This document shows, one piece after another, positions 21,867-34,215 of a stretch of 64,000 bases of DNA. The DNA lies in NCBI GenBank assembly GCA_033060915.1, contig CM065385.1:18350501-18414500 (forward strand). Direction: 5' to 3'. The notes beneath the pieces were generated by a model. The model saw nothing but the letters and a program-made list of their open reading frames with translations. It was not told the DNA's origin and ran no database searches. The DNA is from Euryodendron excelsum (lineage: Eukaryota > Streptophyta > Magnoliopsida > Ericales > Pentaphylacaceae). The translations under genes were made by a program, and so were the position numbers. Numbering within the stretch: position 1 is the first letter of the stretch; each line of letters begins with the position of its first letter.

Positions 21867-24548
21867 CAAAAGTTTTTTTTTTTTTTTTGACAGGTCCCTT
21901 GCCTATGCCGAGTTGCCAACCACACGCGACAAAATGGTACTTAAATAACAAAAGTACCCCTTCACCTTATACCACAGTTGAAAAACTGTCAAACAGTTAA
22001 TTTCCACGCGTACGTTTTGACCTTAATATCCTCATGAGTCAACAATGAGCCAACAACAATAGTGAGTGTTTTGGTAAAATCACTGTTTAATGTTATCCAC
22101 CAAAATGCAAGCCCCACTCGACCTCTAGCCCCGTGCAACGTGCTGCAAATCTTATTAGAGCGTATTCTGCACGCTATTTAGACGAGAGTGGGATTCAAGC
22201 ACAAAAAAATGTTATACGTAAATCAGCTATTGGAGCAATCTAACGTCCATTTAGGGAGTAAACATTGGGTAGAAGGGGGGTACCTTTAGGATGCATAGGT
22301 GGGAAAAAAATCAGTATTAAGTGATTTTATATTTTTAATTTTTTTTTTTTATTGACTTGGGATAACATGCACGGCTTCTGGACGATTTTTAGCGAGAAAA
22401 TTTCTGGTAAATACCTATAAGATACCAATTTTGAGTAAGTCATAAATCGTTAAGGCAAGCGGCGAATAACTCGAACTTGTATAATGCCCAACATGATATA
22501 AGCAATACACTTTTACTTTGCGTTTTATTTCAACTAAGCAAACTTAAGTGAAAATTTTACACGTTTGCCTAAAGTCAGGAATTAAACATTATTTATGATT
22601 ATAAAAGTAGGTTTCTTGACATCCCAAAAAATTAAGAAGGGCTCTAGCTAGCTCACATGATTAATTATTTTTTTTCCTTAGCCTATTTTCTTGTGATTTT
22701 TTCCTTCAGTGTATTTGATAAGTCTTCACTATAAAACTTAAATTTAAGTGACAATAAGCGGCACTATTTGACCATTGAATTTTTTTTGTCCCTTGATTGT
22801 TGATATGGAAATTAGAAGCGGAAACAAAAACGTAGCCAAAATATATTATGAAAAGCTAAAAACGTTAGATTATATAAAATTAAATAGAATATTTATAAAA
22901 AAGTAATTAAGAACTTTAAAATAGCAATATTAGATATTAAAATACTTTCATAATCATTTGAAATAGTAGTTCCGCACATTATTTATAGAAATCTAGTAAA
23001 ATAATTATGTATTATAGTTAAAAATAAAATTTGAGAGAACAAAAAATACTAAAAAATCATGATAAGTACATTTTTAAGTAGTTTTTACAACTTTTTAAGA
23101 GCTTCTCACAAGTTTTTTAAATTTTATTAAAAATTTTGAAATATTAATATTTTTTGGGAGTTTTAGCCATAGGAAGAAAGAGGAGGAGGATAAGTAAAAC
23201 CTATGACCTCATGGCATGGGTGTGAGTGCTATTGGTGGAAAAAAGTCTATTGGTCAGGTAGTATTGAGTACGCGGTGAAAATTCCTATTAAATGGTGACA
23301 CGTGGTTAGTGAATACATCAATAACTTGAGTTAGTAGAGTGGTAGAGATATTTTGAAAGAAAAATACCACTTAGCAAAATCTGATACAAATTTCCTTAAA
23401 ATTTTTTTCACTATTCCTCAATATCAGGTTATTGATGTATTTACACACCACATGATATAATGTGATAGAAATTACCATCGAGTGCTCGGTACTACCTGAT
23501 CATTGAATTATACTCTGCCACTGACACTTAAGAAACCTAATAAATGTATGGAAAAACTTTATTTATGCCCTCTTTATTTTATATATATTCATTTTTACCC
23601 TATTAGTTTTAACCTGCTCATTATTGTCATTTTTTTTCTTATTTATACTTTCATTCTAAACATACTTTTATATATATATATATATATTTCTTAATGTACT
23701 CTTATATTACCTATTATAACTCCTTATAATATTTTTTAATCTATTTTATTTCTTAAATAAGGAATTCTATTGTCTATTTCAAAGTTATGTTTACCTTATA
23801 TCTTGTTTTTATCAATTATTTTATAGCCGTTAACCAAAAAGGTATAGAAAGATCAATCAATGCATAGACTTTGACATCCACGTACTATCATCTGTCATCC
23901 CATACATTTCTCTTTCCTCGGCAGAAGGTTGGTATATTGTTATTGGTTACATGAATGAATTGTATCCGTTCTCGACTTGGTCACGTCATTTCTGATTTTT
24001 AGATGAACAATTTTTCTTCTTTCTTTTAGAGTGTTACTTGAATGCTGTTTGTAGTGGCAGATTCAAGAATTTTTTTTTAGTGGAGACAGAAAATATTTTT
24101 AAAATAAAAATTTTAAATGAGGTTTTTTTTTATATTTTTAACACTAGTTTAAATTTTTCACTTAAATTTTTAATTTTTTAGATAAAAATTATTAATTAAT
24201 TTATTTTTCTCTCTTTTTAATAGAGTATTAATTGAATTATAATGGATTTAACTATTTAATAAAAATTAATTTTTAGTGAAATATTCACAAAATGATTTGA
24301 CAAATATAATACAAAATTAATTATTCAACAAATAAAGTAAATAATTTACTTTTCAATTATACTTGTAGACCTACAAATAATAAAAAAAAAATTACAATTT
24401 GTTCAAAAGAAAATCAAATAACATCAATCTATATAAAAATACAAAAATATTACATCAATAAGCCGTTTGATAATGTTGTCGGTAAGATTTACTAATTTAT
24501 TTTTTATCTTGAAATTTTTGTCGTTGTACAAGAGAGAGAGAGAGAGTG

Positions 24549-24579
<31 letters not shown>

Positions 24580-26230
24580 TTTTTTTTGTTGCTTCAGAAA
24601 TAAGAGAGAGTGTGTGTTGTAAAGTTTTAAACTTCCAAATATGTATACGTTAGAGGGAGAGAGAGATGTACATGTTAGACTATTAATCTTTCTTGTATTT
24701 ATATAAGTTTATGTAATTATAATAGTTTAAATAGTTTTTTTAAATTAATTAGAGTGATTAATCTGAGACATTTTTTATTGTTTTTTTTCATTGAAGTAGA
24801 CCTTTTGTTTCTTTTCTTATGGATTTTTTTCTCATTTAAATTGAAGCCATTTTTTTAAAAAATACCAAAATTATACAAAATTTTAACTATAATAAGTAGG
24901 GTTTATTATAGTTGTTTTGATGGCTATTTCTTTTATAATTGTTTTGATGACTTTACATTTGAGTCGCCCTTGTCGACTCCTTTTTCATGCGATTACATAG
25001 TGAAGTCTTGATAATATTTATTACAGAAAAAAATCTTTCAATCAATACATTCACAACCGATAAGATCAATGCCAACTTCACCGGCAAATTTATTAATAGG
25101 TAGACAATATCCTTCTTCGTCTCAATTAATTTTTGAGCAGAGATGAAATTTTTTTAGAAATTATGCCATTTTGAGTGTATTTTAGATGGGTAAGAGTTTG
25201 GATTAAGTTTAAAAAAAAAAAATTAAAATGAGTATTGGGTTTAGTCGGGTAAAGTCCATTTTTAATTAGATTGGGTTAAATTTTTTTTTTTTAAATTCAG
25301 TGGAGGCGGTTGAAGCCGCTCGGCCAAGCATCAGTCCGCCTTTGACTGCTTGCCTTCCTAACATGTTCAGATACTCTATTAAGTGGAGGTGAAAAAAATG
25401 AATAGCCTTTTTTTTTTTTTTTTAAGACTAATGTTTGCTATTTTTTTAAATTAACGGCCATAACATTATTAATAAAAACAAAGTATAAAGAGAACATAAC
25501 TTTCAAATAGATAAGAAAATTTCGTATCTAAAAACATAAAATAGATAAGAAATTCATAGAGAGTTATAACAAGTGGCACAAAGGCACATTTGAAAATATA
25601 TAAAAAAAATATATGTTTGGAATGAGAGCATAAATGAGAGAGAAAAAATAATAATGAGGATGATTGAAACTAAGAGAGAAAAAATAATATACATTAAACA
25701 AAAAGCCCATAAATAAAGTTTTTTTTTTCTTTCTAAATGTATTGATAGTTTGATTAAATTGTAAGGTAGTAAAATTTTATTGGCCGGATGGGAGATCTGT
25801 ATTTGTTCTAATTGATCAAGAGCACAAGCATTTTTTTGTTATATAGTATTGATATTTTTAGTATTAATGGTCTCGTTTGCTTTTGTTTAATTAAGATAAA
25901 TCACACTAACTCATACCCTTTATTTAAGATTAAAACATTCATAATTTTAGCTCAAAATTTTAAAAATAGTACTATCACATCATGAATTTTCTATACAAAA
26001 ATTATGTAAGAATATTCTTTTCCCTAAAATAAAACTAAAATAACACTCTCCTTAATCAAGCCTCGTGATGATGAACAAAGACAATTAATTGGTTGATTAA
26101 AGAGTCATATGGAATCTCTCGATTAGAAATAGACAGCGATTGATCCATACATAATCGCACGTACGCGGAAACCTAGAGAGAGACAAATAGATTGTTTTAG
26201 AGAGACAGAGAAATAATAGTAAATTTAGAG
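21867..26230. other. Intergenic DNA upstream of BRI1
   Basis: AT-rich and without a recognisable gene. It contains poly(T) runs, a (TA)n run near 23670-23686 and a (GA)n(GT)n(T)n tract at about 24531-24587. Distal promoter elements of BRI1 may lie in the last kilobase, but I cannot define them. Confidence 0.55.
24531..24587. repeat. Compound (GA)n(GT)n(T)n microsatellite
   Basis: A GA run passes into a GT run and then about 22 consecutive T. This is a simple-sequence repeat with no coding meaning. Confidence 0.9.
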
Positions 26231-26245
26231 ATATACATATATATG
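26231..26245 (+). promoter_or_regulatory. Probable TATA region of BRI1
   Basis: ATATACATATATATGGG lies about 270-280 bases upstream of the BRI1 ATG and is followed by a leader of plausible length. No other TATA-like string sits as well between this point and the CT-rich leader. The start site is not determined. Confidence 0.4.
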
Positions 26246-26256
26246 GGTAATGGGAT

Positions 26257-26269
26257 CACATGGCATGTG
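26257..26269 (+). promoter_or_regulatory. Inverted pair of E-boxes near the BRI1 start site
   Basis: CACATGGCATGTG contains CACATG and CATGTG, two CANNTG E-boxes arranged as a near-perfect palindrome, and CAGCTG follows at 26275-26280. E-boxes are bound by plant bHLH factors and by BES1/BZR1-type brassinosteroid factors, so feedback control is conceivable. That use is inference only. Confidence 0.35.
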
Positions 26270-26354
26270 AGCACCAGCTGTGTCCACTCCCTCTTCGTCC
26301 CCTACCGGATATATACCCTTCTTACCTTCCTAACTTCAGTCTTTTGACTCTCAT

Positions 26355-26433
26355 TCACCTTCTCCCTCCCATCCTCCCTCCCTCCCTCCCCCATTCCTCC
26401 CTCTCTCTCCCTCTCTCTCTCTCTAAAGCGCAT
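26355..26433 (+). promoter_or_regulatory. CT-rich 5' leader of BRI1
   Basis: A long pyrimidine tract of CCTCCCTCC and CTCTCTCT repeats precedes the BRI1 start by about 80-160 bases. CT-rich leaders are common in plant genes and can affect transcription and translation. Here it probably belongs to the 5' untranslated region. Confidence 0.6.
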
Positions 26434-26484
26434 CCAACTTTCTCTCTCTAGAAGAACAGAGCTCTCAGTTCTCTCTTTTCTCTA

Positions 26485-26526
26485 ATGGTAGATAGTCTCT
26501 CAGGCTTTGAAGATGATAACTCTTAA
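26485..26526 (+). CDS. Upstream ORF overlapping the BRI1 start
   Basis: An ATG at 26485 opens a 13-codon frame ([13 protein letters not shown]) ending at TAA 26524-26526. It lies in a different frame from BRI1 and overlaps the BRI1 ATG (26513) by 14 bases. Its start context (C at -3, G at +4) is weaker than that of the main ATG (A at -3). If it is in the mature leader, ribosomes translating it could not reinitiate at the main start without moving backward, so it may lower BRI1 output. Confidence 0.5.
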   Translation: MVDSLSGFEDDNS

Positions 26527-29500
26527 GAGTCCTCACTACGATCAACACAACTGGTGTCGCGCAAACATGCTCATATTCTTCTCTCTCTACCGCCTCCTCT
26601 TGCTTATCTTTCTCTCTCTAAAACCTTCTTCAGCAGCTACTCTTACTGGACTTGACAGAGATTCACAACAGCTCTTGAACTTCAAAGCTTCACTGCCCAA
26701 TCCAAACCCACTCCAAGACTGGCTCACCAACGGCTACTCTTGCAATTTCACTGGCGTTACATGCAAGAACTTTAGAGTATCGTCCATAGACCTCAACTAT
26801 GCTCCGCTCAACATTGATTTCTCAGCAGTCTCATCGTTTCTCACAACTCTTCCCAATTTGGAGTCGCTATCGCTGAAAAGCTCGAACCTCACCGGCTCGG
26901 TCTCTTCAGTAGCCACAACCCAATGCAGCGCTGTGTTGAACACCGTGGATCTGGCCGAGAATCATCTCTCCGGGCCCCTTTCGGACTTGTCAAGTTTCGT
27001 GGCCTGCTCGAGCTTGAGCTTTCTCAACCTGTCAAAGAACTTCTTCGACTTCAACCTCGTAGCCAAGGACTATTCCAATGGATTGCGCATGAAGTTCAGA
27101 GAATTAGATCTATCATACAACAAGATTTCCGGCCAGAACGCCGTCCCCTGGCTGCTCTCCGGCGGTTGCAGCGACCTCCAGTACTTATCCTTGAAAGGAA
27201 ACAAAATCTCCGGTAATGTTCCGGTATCGGATTGCAAAACCTTGGAGTACCTGGATCTCTCTGCAAACAATTTCACAAGCGGGTTTCCTTCGTTTGGTGA
27301 TTGCTCGGCTCTCCAATACCTCGATTTGTCATCAAACAAGTTCTCCGGCGACGTCAGTGCTTCGCTCTCAGCCTGCAAGAGTATCACCTTCTTGAACTTG
27401 ACCAACAACAAGTTCACCGGAACCATTCCGGAGGTCCCGGGCAAGACCATGCAGTTCTTGTATCTTTCCGGCAATGATTTTCACGGCGAAATACAAGCTC
27501 ACCTTTCGGGGTCTCTGTGCTCGAGCCTTGTGGAGTTGGATCTTTCCTCCAACAATTTGTCTGGTACTGTCCCTGAAAGCTTGGGCGCTTGCTCTGCTTT
27601 GGAATCTCTTGACATCTCCAATAACTACTTTTCTGGTGAGTTACCAATCGATACCCTTCTCAAGATGGGGAGTTTGAAGAACATCTCATTAGCATTTAAC
27701 AACTTTGTTGGCGCTTTGCCTGATACGTTCTCAAAGATGATAAATTTAGAGTCATTGGATGTGAGTTCTAATAACCTCTCTGGGTTGATTCCTTCGGGTA
27801 TTTGTCAAGATCCTAGAAACAGCTTGAAAGTGCTGTATCTTCAGAACAATATGTTCACCGGTCCGATACCGGAGAGTCTAAGCAATTGTTCTTGGCTGGT
27901 TTCTCTTGATCTGAGCTTTAATTACCTCAATGGGACAATCCCTGCTAGCTTGGGGTCCCTCTCAAAGCTTCGCGATTTGATGATTTGGTTGAATCAGCTT
28001 GGTGGGGAAATCCCACAAGAGCTAATGTATATTCAAACATTGGAGAACTTGATTCTTGATTTTAATAAATTGTCTGGGACAATCCCTGCTACTCTGAGCA
28101 ATTGTACCAGCTTGAATTGGATTTCATTGTCGAATAACAAGTTGACTGGTGAGATTCCAGCCTCCCTCGGTCGTTTGGCTAATTTGGCAATCCTCAAGCT
28201 CGGGAACAACTCAATCTCTGGAACCATCCCGGCAGAGCTCGGGGATTGTCGCAGCCTGATATGGTTGGATCTCAATACCAATTTCTTGAATGGGACTATT
28301 CCCCCTGCTCTGTTCAAGCAATCTGGCAATATAGAAATGGGGTTGCTTACAGGGAAGATGTATATATATATCAAGAATGATGGAAGCAAGCAATGCCATG
28401 GAGCCGGAAATTTGCTCGAGTTTGGAGGTATCAGGCAGGAGCAGTTGGACAGGATTTCGACAAGGCACCCCTGCAACTTCACTAGAGTTTACAGAGGTAT
28501 CACCCAACCGACTTTCAATCACAACGGTTCGATGATTTTTCTTGACCTCTCTCACAATTTGTTGGGGGGTAGCATTCCAAAGGAGCTCGGGTCCATGTAC
28601 TATCTCTCCGTATTGAATTTGGGGCATAATGATCTCTCGGGTCCCATTCCTCCAGAGCTTGGAGGTTTGAAGATGGTTGCAATTCTTGATCTTTCGTATA
28701 ACAGGCTTAACGGGTCAATCCCACAATCCATGACTAGCCTTGCAATGCTTGGTGATACTGATCTTTCAAACAACAATCTCTCTGGATTGATTCCTCAATC
28801 GGCTCCATTTGACACGTTTCCTGATTATAGATTCTTGAATAATTCTGGGCTCTGTGGTTACCCTCTTCCTGTTTGTGGGGCAGGTTCTAGCTTGACTTCA
28901 AACGGCCAGCATCAGAAGTCTAACAGGAGACAAGCATCCCTTGCCAGAAGTGTGGCTATGGGGCTATTGTTCGCCCTCTTCTGTATCTTCGGTTTGATCA
29001 TAGTTGCTATCGAAACCAATCATAGGAGGAAAAAGAAGGAAGCTGGCCTCGAAGCTTATATGGAAGACCATTCGCATTCCGGTACAGCAAATTCCATCTG
29101 GAAGCTAAACGGTGCGCGTGAAGCCTTGAGCATCAATCTCAACACGTTTGAGAAGCCCCTACGGAAGCTCACTTTCGCAGATCTTCTTGAGGCCACCAAT
29201 GGCTTCCACAACGATAGCCTTATAGGCTCGGGTGGCTTTGGTGATGTATACAAAGCCCAGTTGAAGGACGGCAGCGTTGTGGCTATCAAGAAGCTGATAC
29301 ATATAAGCGGACAGGGTGATCGAGAATTCACAGCTGAAATGGAAACCATTGGGAAAATCAAGCACCGGAACCTGGTTCCCCTCCTGGGCTACTGCAAGGT
29401 AGGAGAGGAACGGCTTCTGGTTTACGAGTACATGAAGTATGGAAGCCTCGAGGATGTTTTGCACGACAGGAAGAAAATAGGGATCATGCTGAATTGGGCT

Positions 29501-30148
29501 GCTAGAAGGAGAATTGCCATTGGGGCTGCGAGGGGATTAGCTTTCCTTCATCATAATTGCACTCCACACATAATTCACAGGGATATGAAGTCGAGCAATG
29601 TGTTGGTTGATGAGAAATTGGAAGCCAAGGTCTCTGATTTTGGCATGGCAAGGCTCATGAGTGCAATGGACACCCACTTGAGCGTCAGCACATTAGCAGG
29701 AACTCCTGGTTATGTCCCTCCTGAATACTATCAGAGCTTTCGATGTTCCACCAAAGGTGATGTTTACAGCTATGGCGTGGTTCTGCTCGAGTTGCTGACT
29801 GGAAAACAGCCGACAGATTCGACTGATTTCGGTGACAACAACCTCGTTGGGTGGGTGAAGCAACATGCCAAAATCAGAATAAGTGATGTTTTTGATCCTG
29901 AGCTATTGAAAGAGGACCCAAGCGTAGAAATTGAGCTTCTGCAACATTTGAAGGTAGCTAGTGCTTGTTTGGATGATCGGCCATTGAAACGTCCGACAAT
30001 GATTGAAGTCATGGCAATGTTCAAGGCAATCCAAGCAGGGTCTGGGATTGATTCCTCATCTGCCATTGCCGCGGATGATGGTAGTTTTTGTGCAGTAGGA
30101 GGGGTAGAGATGACCATAAAAGAGGGTAATGAACTGGGTAAGCAGTAG
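26513..30148 (+). CDS. BRI1: Brassinosteroid receptor kinase BRI1 orthologue
   Basis: A plasma-membrane receptor that binds brassinosteroid outside and signals through a Ser/Thr kinase inside, with SERK/BAK1 co-receptors. The single exon encodes 1211 residues, close to the 1196 of Arabidopsis BRI1. Domains in order: N-terminal tail and signal peptide (hydrophobic 19-36); LRR cap with Cys77/Cys84; about two dozen LRRs; steroid-binding island (about 600-671) with Tyr617 and Tyr619, [10 protein letters not shown] and TRHPCNFT; final LRRs; Cys781/Cys788 pair; membrane span about 814-834; kinase about 899-1174. The kinase has [11 protein letters not shown] (905), Lys926, HRD with Asp1024, DFG with Asp1042 and activation loop [13 protein letters not shown] (1054-1066). 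These positions align with Arabidopsis at a constant offset. The start is the ATG at 26513; an in-frame TTG six bases upstream is not used. I expect it to be functional. Confidence 0.97.
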   Translation: MITLKSPHYDQHNWCRANMLIFFSLYRLLLLIFLSLKPSSAATLTGLDRDSQQLLNFKASLPNPNPLQDWLTNGYSCNFTGVTCKNFRVSSIDLNYAPLNIDFSAVSSFLTTLPNLESLSLKSSNLTGSVSSVATTQCSAVLNTVDLAENHLSGPLSDLSSFVACSSLSFLNLSKNFFDFNLVAKDYSNGLRMKFRELDLSYNKISGQNAVPWLLSGGCSDLQYLSLKGNKISGNVPVSDCKTLEYLDLSANNFTSGFPSFGDCSALQYLDLSSNKFSGDVSASLSACKSITFLNLTNNKFTGTIPEVPGKTMQFLYLSGNDFHGEIQAHLSGSLCSSLVELDLSSNNLSGTVPESLGACSALESLDISNNYFSGELPIDTLLKMGSLKNISLAFNNFVGALPDTFSKMINLESLDVSSNNLSGLIPSGICQDPRNSLKVLYLQNNMFTGPIPESLSNCSWLVSLDLSFNYLNGTIPASLGSLSKLRDLMIWLNQLGGEIPQELMYIQTLENLILDFNKLSGTIPATLSNCTSLNWISLSNNKLTGEIPASLGRLANLAILKLGNNSISGTIPAELGDCRSLIWLDLNTNFLNGTIPPALFKQSGNIEMGLLTGKMYIYIKNDGSKQCHGAGNLLEFGGIRQEQLDRISTRHPCNFTRVYRGITQPTFNHNGSMIFLDLSHNLLGGSIPKELGSMYYLSVLNLGHNDLSGPIPPELGGLKMVAILDLSYNRLNGSIPQSMTSLAMLGDTDLSNNNLSGLIPQSAPFDTFPDYRFLNNSGLCGYPLPVCGAGSSLTSNGQHQKSNRRQASLARSVAMGLLFALFCIFGLIIVAIETNHRRKKKEAGLEAYMEDHSHSGTANSIWKLNGAREALSINLNTFEKPLRKLTFADLLEATNGFHNDSLIGSGGFGDVYKAQLKDGSVVAIKKLIHISGQGDREFTAEMETIGKIKHRNLVPLLGYCKVGEERLLVYEYMKYGSLEDVLHDRKKIGIMLNWAARRRIAIGAARGLAFLHHNCTPHIIHRDMKSSNVLVDEKLEAKVSDFGMARLMSAMDTHLSVSTLAGTPGYVPPEYYQSFRCSTKGDVYSYGVVLLELLTGKQPTDSTDFGDNNLVGWVKQHAKIRISDVFDPELLKEDPSVEIELLQHLKVASACLDDRPLKRPTMIEVMAMFKAIQAGSGIDSSSAIAADDGSFCAVGGVEMTIKEGNELGKQ

Positions 30149-30489
30149 ATGAAATTTCAGGCTATTCTATTTTTTTTGTTTTTATTTAAAGAAGGGGGTG
30201 ATGATTCATTCAGCTCCCAAATTTTCCCTTTCTTTACCATTTCACGATCTTATAAAGCTGCGTCTGTATTTGTATGTAATGGAAGCATAAGTCACTTGGA
30301 AATGTTTGTTATTATATATTTATAACATAAAAAGCTGCTGTAACACTGTACATATATGTAGCTTGAGTTGTTATGCTGCTTTTGTTCTTAGTTCTTCTCT
30401 GGAAGAGGACATTGAATTCAGATCTATTTCTTCAAAAAAAGGCTGTTGCATCTATCACCTTCACTGATGGTGACAACTTAAGTATAGGG
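30149..30489 (+). other. BRI1 3' flank
   Basis: This includes the probable 3' untranslated region. T-rich and TATATTTATAACATAAAAAG-type sequence near 30311-30335 could serve as a diffuse plant polyadenylation region. No canonical AATAAA is obvious just after the stop. Confidence 0.45.
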
Positions 30490-30745
30490 TACCACCGAGT
30501 GGTGGTTCAGTGATAATGAGCGATTTTCTCACTCAATTTTTTGGATCGTGTTTGTTTGGAATCAGCGTCTGCATAATTGTTTCTAACGCCCAAAGTATAT
30601 GGTAAGTTTCTGTCTCGACATAAGTGTAATGGGATTTTCTGTAAATAACTTTATAGTGTTGACGGATAATATTTTTTGACAGATGTGTGAAGTATATAGT
30701 AGTCTGCATATCTATTTATAACCAAAAAAACAAAAAAAAAAAGAC
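30490..30745 (+). mobile_element. Possible tRNA-derived SINE
   Basis: The start (GAGTGGTGGTTCAGTGATAA) resembles an RNA polymerase III A box and TTTGTTTGGAATC resembles a decayed B box. The piece ends in an A-rich tail near 30721-30745. No target duplication was found, so confidence is low. Confidence 0.3.
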
Positions 30746-31398
30746 AAAACGAAAAAAACTTTATCACATTCCTGATGGTAGGTCATGCGTTTTCCTTTCT
30801 TTTATCACTTTTCAACTTTTACCTCCATTTTAATGCTACAAATAAAATCTCAAATCATGTCTCTATATTGATGTCCATGTAACTAGCACATCAAAGTTCT
30901 TAGTTAAGAACTTTTCGCATGCTACTTCTACAGTACCGTGATGGTTTTCAAATTGCTAGTCGTGTGATTTCAATCCTTGGATTTAAAAATAGAAAAAAAT
31001 TAATCATTAAATGAAAATCTTTAAAAAAAAATAGAGCTTTAAGCTTAACTTGAAAATTTGATAAGCTTGGAAGTAGGTTTAAGCTTGGCTTGTCTTTCCA
31101 TAGTATTTTGAGAATTTCCTAGCATTATAAGAGTACCTTTACGCTTTGTTCGAATCTTGAGTATGAGGAGGAGAATAAAAAGAAAATAGAAACAAAAAAT
31201 AGAATAAAAAAGATAAATTTATTTCATTTATTGTCTATTGGATTAGGAAGAAGAGAATTAATATTTATCAAAAAAATTATTTTTCATTTTAGCTATAATA
31301 AAAAATAAATATTTACCAGCGTCAGGGAAACACATGTTGCTAATTTCATCCGAGCATAATACATAATGTACATGTATGTGCATATATGTATATATATA

Positions 31399-31602
31399 TA
31401 CATATATATAGAACAAGGAAGTAGATTGTGAATCAATCTAGGGTGCCTAACTTTTCTCCAATTCAATATGAGGTGCCAAACTATTCTTGAATTCCAAATA
31501 AACATATATATAGAACAAGGAAGTAGATTGTGAATCAATCTAGGGTGCCTAACTTTTCTTGAATTCAATATAAGGTGCCAAACTATTCTTGAATTCCAAA
31601 TT
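31399..31602 (+). repeat. Two-copy tandem duplication, 102-bp unit
   Basis: Two nearly identical units follow each other (GAACAAGGAAGTAGATTGTG at 31411 and 31513; AGGTGCCAAACTATTCTTGA in both). A frame through them on the minus strand repeats itself in protein only because of the duplication and is not a gene. Confidence 0.9.
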
Positions 31603-33335
31603 GTCACGTTATATCTTAGATTTTTTAAATTTTGGTATGGTCATTCAATTTTTCTTCTTTATATGAGTGTGAGAGTTCACGCATGTGCACGTGCAAAGTG
31701 TAGTCTCGCTTAGATACTATGCAAGATACGAAGCATGCCTTCTCTTGAACCAAAGTGGGCATATACCCAAAAGAAAAAGAAAAAGAAAAACAAAAGAAAA
31801 AAAAAGAAGTGATGAGCTCATAAAATGAAGAAATTATCTGGTGCTCTTCGAGTGTGGCACGTTACTCTTACTTTTACTCTCATAGTATTGTATATCATTT
31901 CCTAATTGAGAGAATATAAGGATAATTCAAAAAGAGTGCTCGGGATTTATCAAAAATTCATTATATGATAAGAGGAGGACTAAAAGTGATGTGACATTCT
32001 AAGGGAATTAGACCAAGAACAGGACCATCTTACATGGAAACCTCCTCTCAAACCCTTTGAAGTTTGAATACTGTACAAATTATTTAATTCTAGAACTTGA
32101 CGATCCAGAAAGAGGTCTCATTCTCATAATTTGCATGCATACATTAAACAAACAAACAAAGAAAAGAAAGGAAAAAAAAAGAAAGAAAAGAAAGAGGATG
32201 CTTAGAAATGTCGACTACCTAGATAAGAGTTTTTTTTTTCCTTATCTTTATAAAAGAATAAAATGAAAATTTGTTTTCTTCTTAGAGACAAGGTGCATCA
32301 ATCATGCTCTCCACCAAGGATGTAATATTTTTTATTTGTACTTCGAGAAAACTATTAAAAGTAGTGAGTCCTTTTGCATGCATGAAACTTTTAAAGTAAT
32401 ATGCTCATTGTCCAAGATTTATAACTTCGAGTCATTGCATCAACTTGGTTGTTTTTTTTTAGGTCATTACGGTAACCGGTACGGCTAAATCCATGGATTA
32501 GAATCGTATTTTAAGGACCTCATTGACATAATTGCTCATTTGTGAGTTTTCTAACTAAAATAAAGAAGAAACTCTCCAAATGGCTAAACTTTGGAAATTA
32601 GCTGCAATAGACAAATTTAATTACACATAACATTTGGAGTTGAATTTTAGAAAATTTGGGAATATTTACCATAATGTACAGTAATTTTTACCCTAGAATT
32701 AAGAGAAGAGTTCTAATAACTTTTACAAGATTGGCAAACCTAAGAATAAGTTTAACAATAACTTATGTACCATAGGCAATGCTAAAAACAGGGATTTCGT
32801 AAGTACTCATAAGCAAATTAGCTGCTATAAATCAGAATGAAAATTCTATTCTTACATAATTTTTTCACATATTTCTCCACTATAATGATGGAAAAACGTT
32901 TTCGTAATAAAAAGTTATTTTAGTGGATATTTGATTTTAAAATGATAGGTTTCAATTCAAGCACGTGATTATTATCTCTCTCTCCATATGTATATATATA
33001 TTGTTTATATAGCATTACTTAAATGAAATTTGGCTAAATTAATGATTTATTGAAGAACTCATTTCATGTGAAAAAGAAGCTTGAAGCTTTCTTTCAATTT
33101 CTTTCTCAATTCAATTACTGTGTTCTAAAACCTTATTCAAATCCAAACACAGTCAAGCAATAAACAAATCTTTTGCACACTTCAATGAGGGAGAGGTACA
33201 GTTGTCTAATGTTCCCCTCGTTTATTTTAAAGCACTTGATGTTTGTGTTGTTTCCCTTGTTTAATCTATTGTATTTGTTATATGGCCCTGTTTTAATCAA
33301 CTACTTGCTCGAATCGTGCAAGACCACGTCCACAT
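31603..33335. other. Intergenic AT-rich DNA
   Basis: A-rich purine tracts near 31780-31805 and 32160-32195 and scattered TA repeats. No coding or structural signal recognised. Confidence 0.6.
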
Positions 33336-33687
33336 AGGGTGGCCATGGGCTCAAGAGCTTGATAGGCCTGCCCAAGCGCGCCTATAATTACATAGTTTGA
33401 GAATATTTTGAGGCTCGATTAGTTTAATGGGCGTACTTAAGAATTATATTTGAAGCCCGGTCGGGGCCCAAAATATATATAAAATATTATATTTTTATAT
33501 TTTAATATTATATATATATCTATATATAATTAGATTTTATGTTATTTAATATTATTTATAGTTAAGTTATATATTAAACAAATTTTATGTTAAATAGATG
33601 GGCTTCGAATTTAGTTTTAGGCTTGATAAAAAATTTTTTGTGTAAGCCCGACTTGAACCCACCCCGCTCTGCCCATTGTCCACCTCA
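33336..33687. mobile_element. hAT-like MITE
   Basis: Ends AGGGTGGCCATGGGC and, inverted, TGAGGTGGACAATGGGC are the GGGTGGCAATGGG type seen in plant MITEs. The 8-bp flanks GTCCACAT and GTTTACAT match at six positions, both differences being C/T. The interior is non-coding and contains GGGCTTCGAA/AAGCCCG-type repeats. Confidence 0.6.
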
Positions 33688-33689
33688 GT

Positions 33690-33877
33690 TTACATGAATC
33701 ATATAAACTTTCTTCACAAAATAAATGATAGATGCCCTCAAGGGATGTGAGCAGATATTGAACTTGTTTAGGTCTTGTGAATAACTCTATCAGTTTGAAT
33801 CTCCCATCCCAAGAGGAAGGAATGAGGTTTTTCTTTGCCAAATATTTTACAGGATCCTCCAAAGCTGTCCTTTGCAA
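33690..33877 (-). pseudogene. Unidentified coding-like fragment, possible exon remnant
   Basis: On the minus strand the frame reads like real protein (LIPSSWDGRFKLIELFTRPK, then EGIYHLFCEESLYDS). It has AG before the frame start (near 33865) and GT (GTAAACTG) right after the last natural-looking residues, as an exon would. It ends at the edge of the hAT-like MITE. I do not recognise the family. It may be a gene piece captured or left behind by transposition, or a chance frame. Confidence 0.3.
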
Positions 33878-34215
33878 TTAAATAGCTTTGATAATTGATG
33901 AAAATATGCATCCTTTTTTTTTTTGTTATTTATAATTGCCCGGGTTACAGCTTACTTTAGTAAGTCTTAACCATTCTTATTTAATCAATCCATTCTTTGA
34001 TTAGAAAAATACACTCCTGCTGTCCTAATGGAAGCATAAACAGTCCCAATGATTTTATTTATGACCTTAATCTTGAGCACCAATGTGAAATTCTTGACCA
34101 GAAGCTGATTGTTGATTTTGTATTGTTTCATTAATCAGGCTGCATTTGATTGGGAGAAGAGAGAATAAATTGGAAAGATAATTAAAAAATCTTAATTCTA
34201 CGTGGAATTTTTTTT

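Noticed and set aside
26507..26512. In-frame TTG start for BRI1 two codons upstream of the ATG
   Set aside because: Plant nuclear genes use ATG; the ATG at 26513 has a good context, and a TTG start is not needed.
27070..30117. Minus-strand open frames of about 75-150 codons across BRI1
   Set aside because: They are antisense shadows of a well-supported kinase gene; their residues mirror LRR codons and show no domain.
31293..31607. Minus-strand frame with internally repeated protein
   Set aside because: The repetition is just the 102-bp DNA duplication; the frame has no other support.
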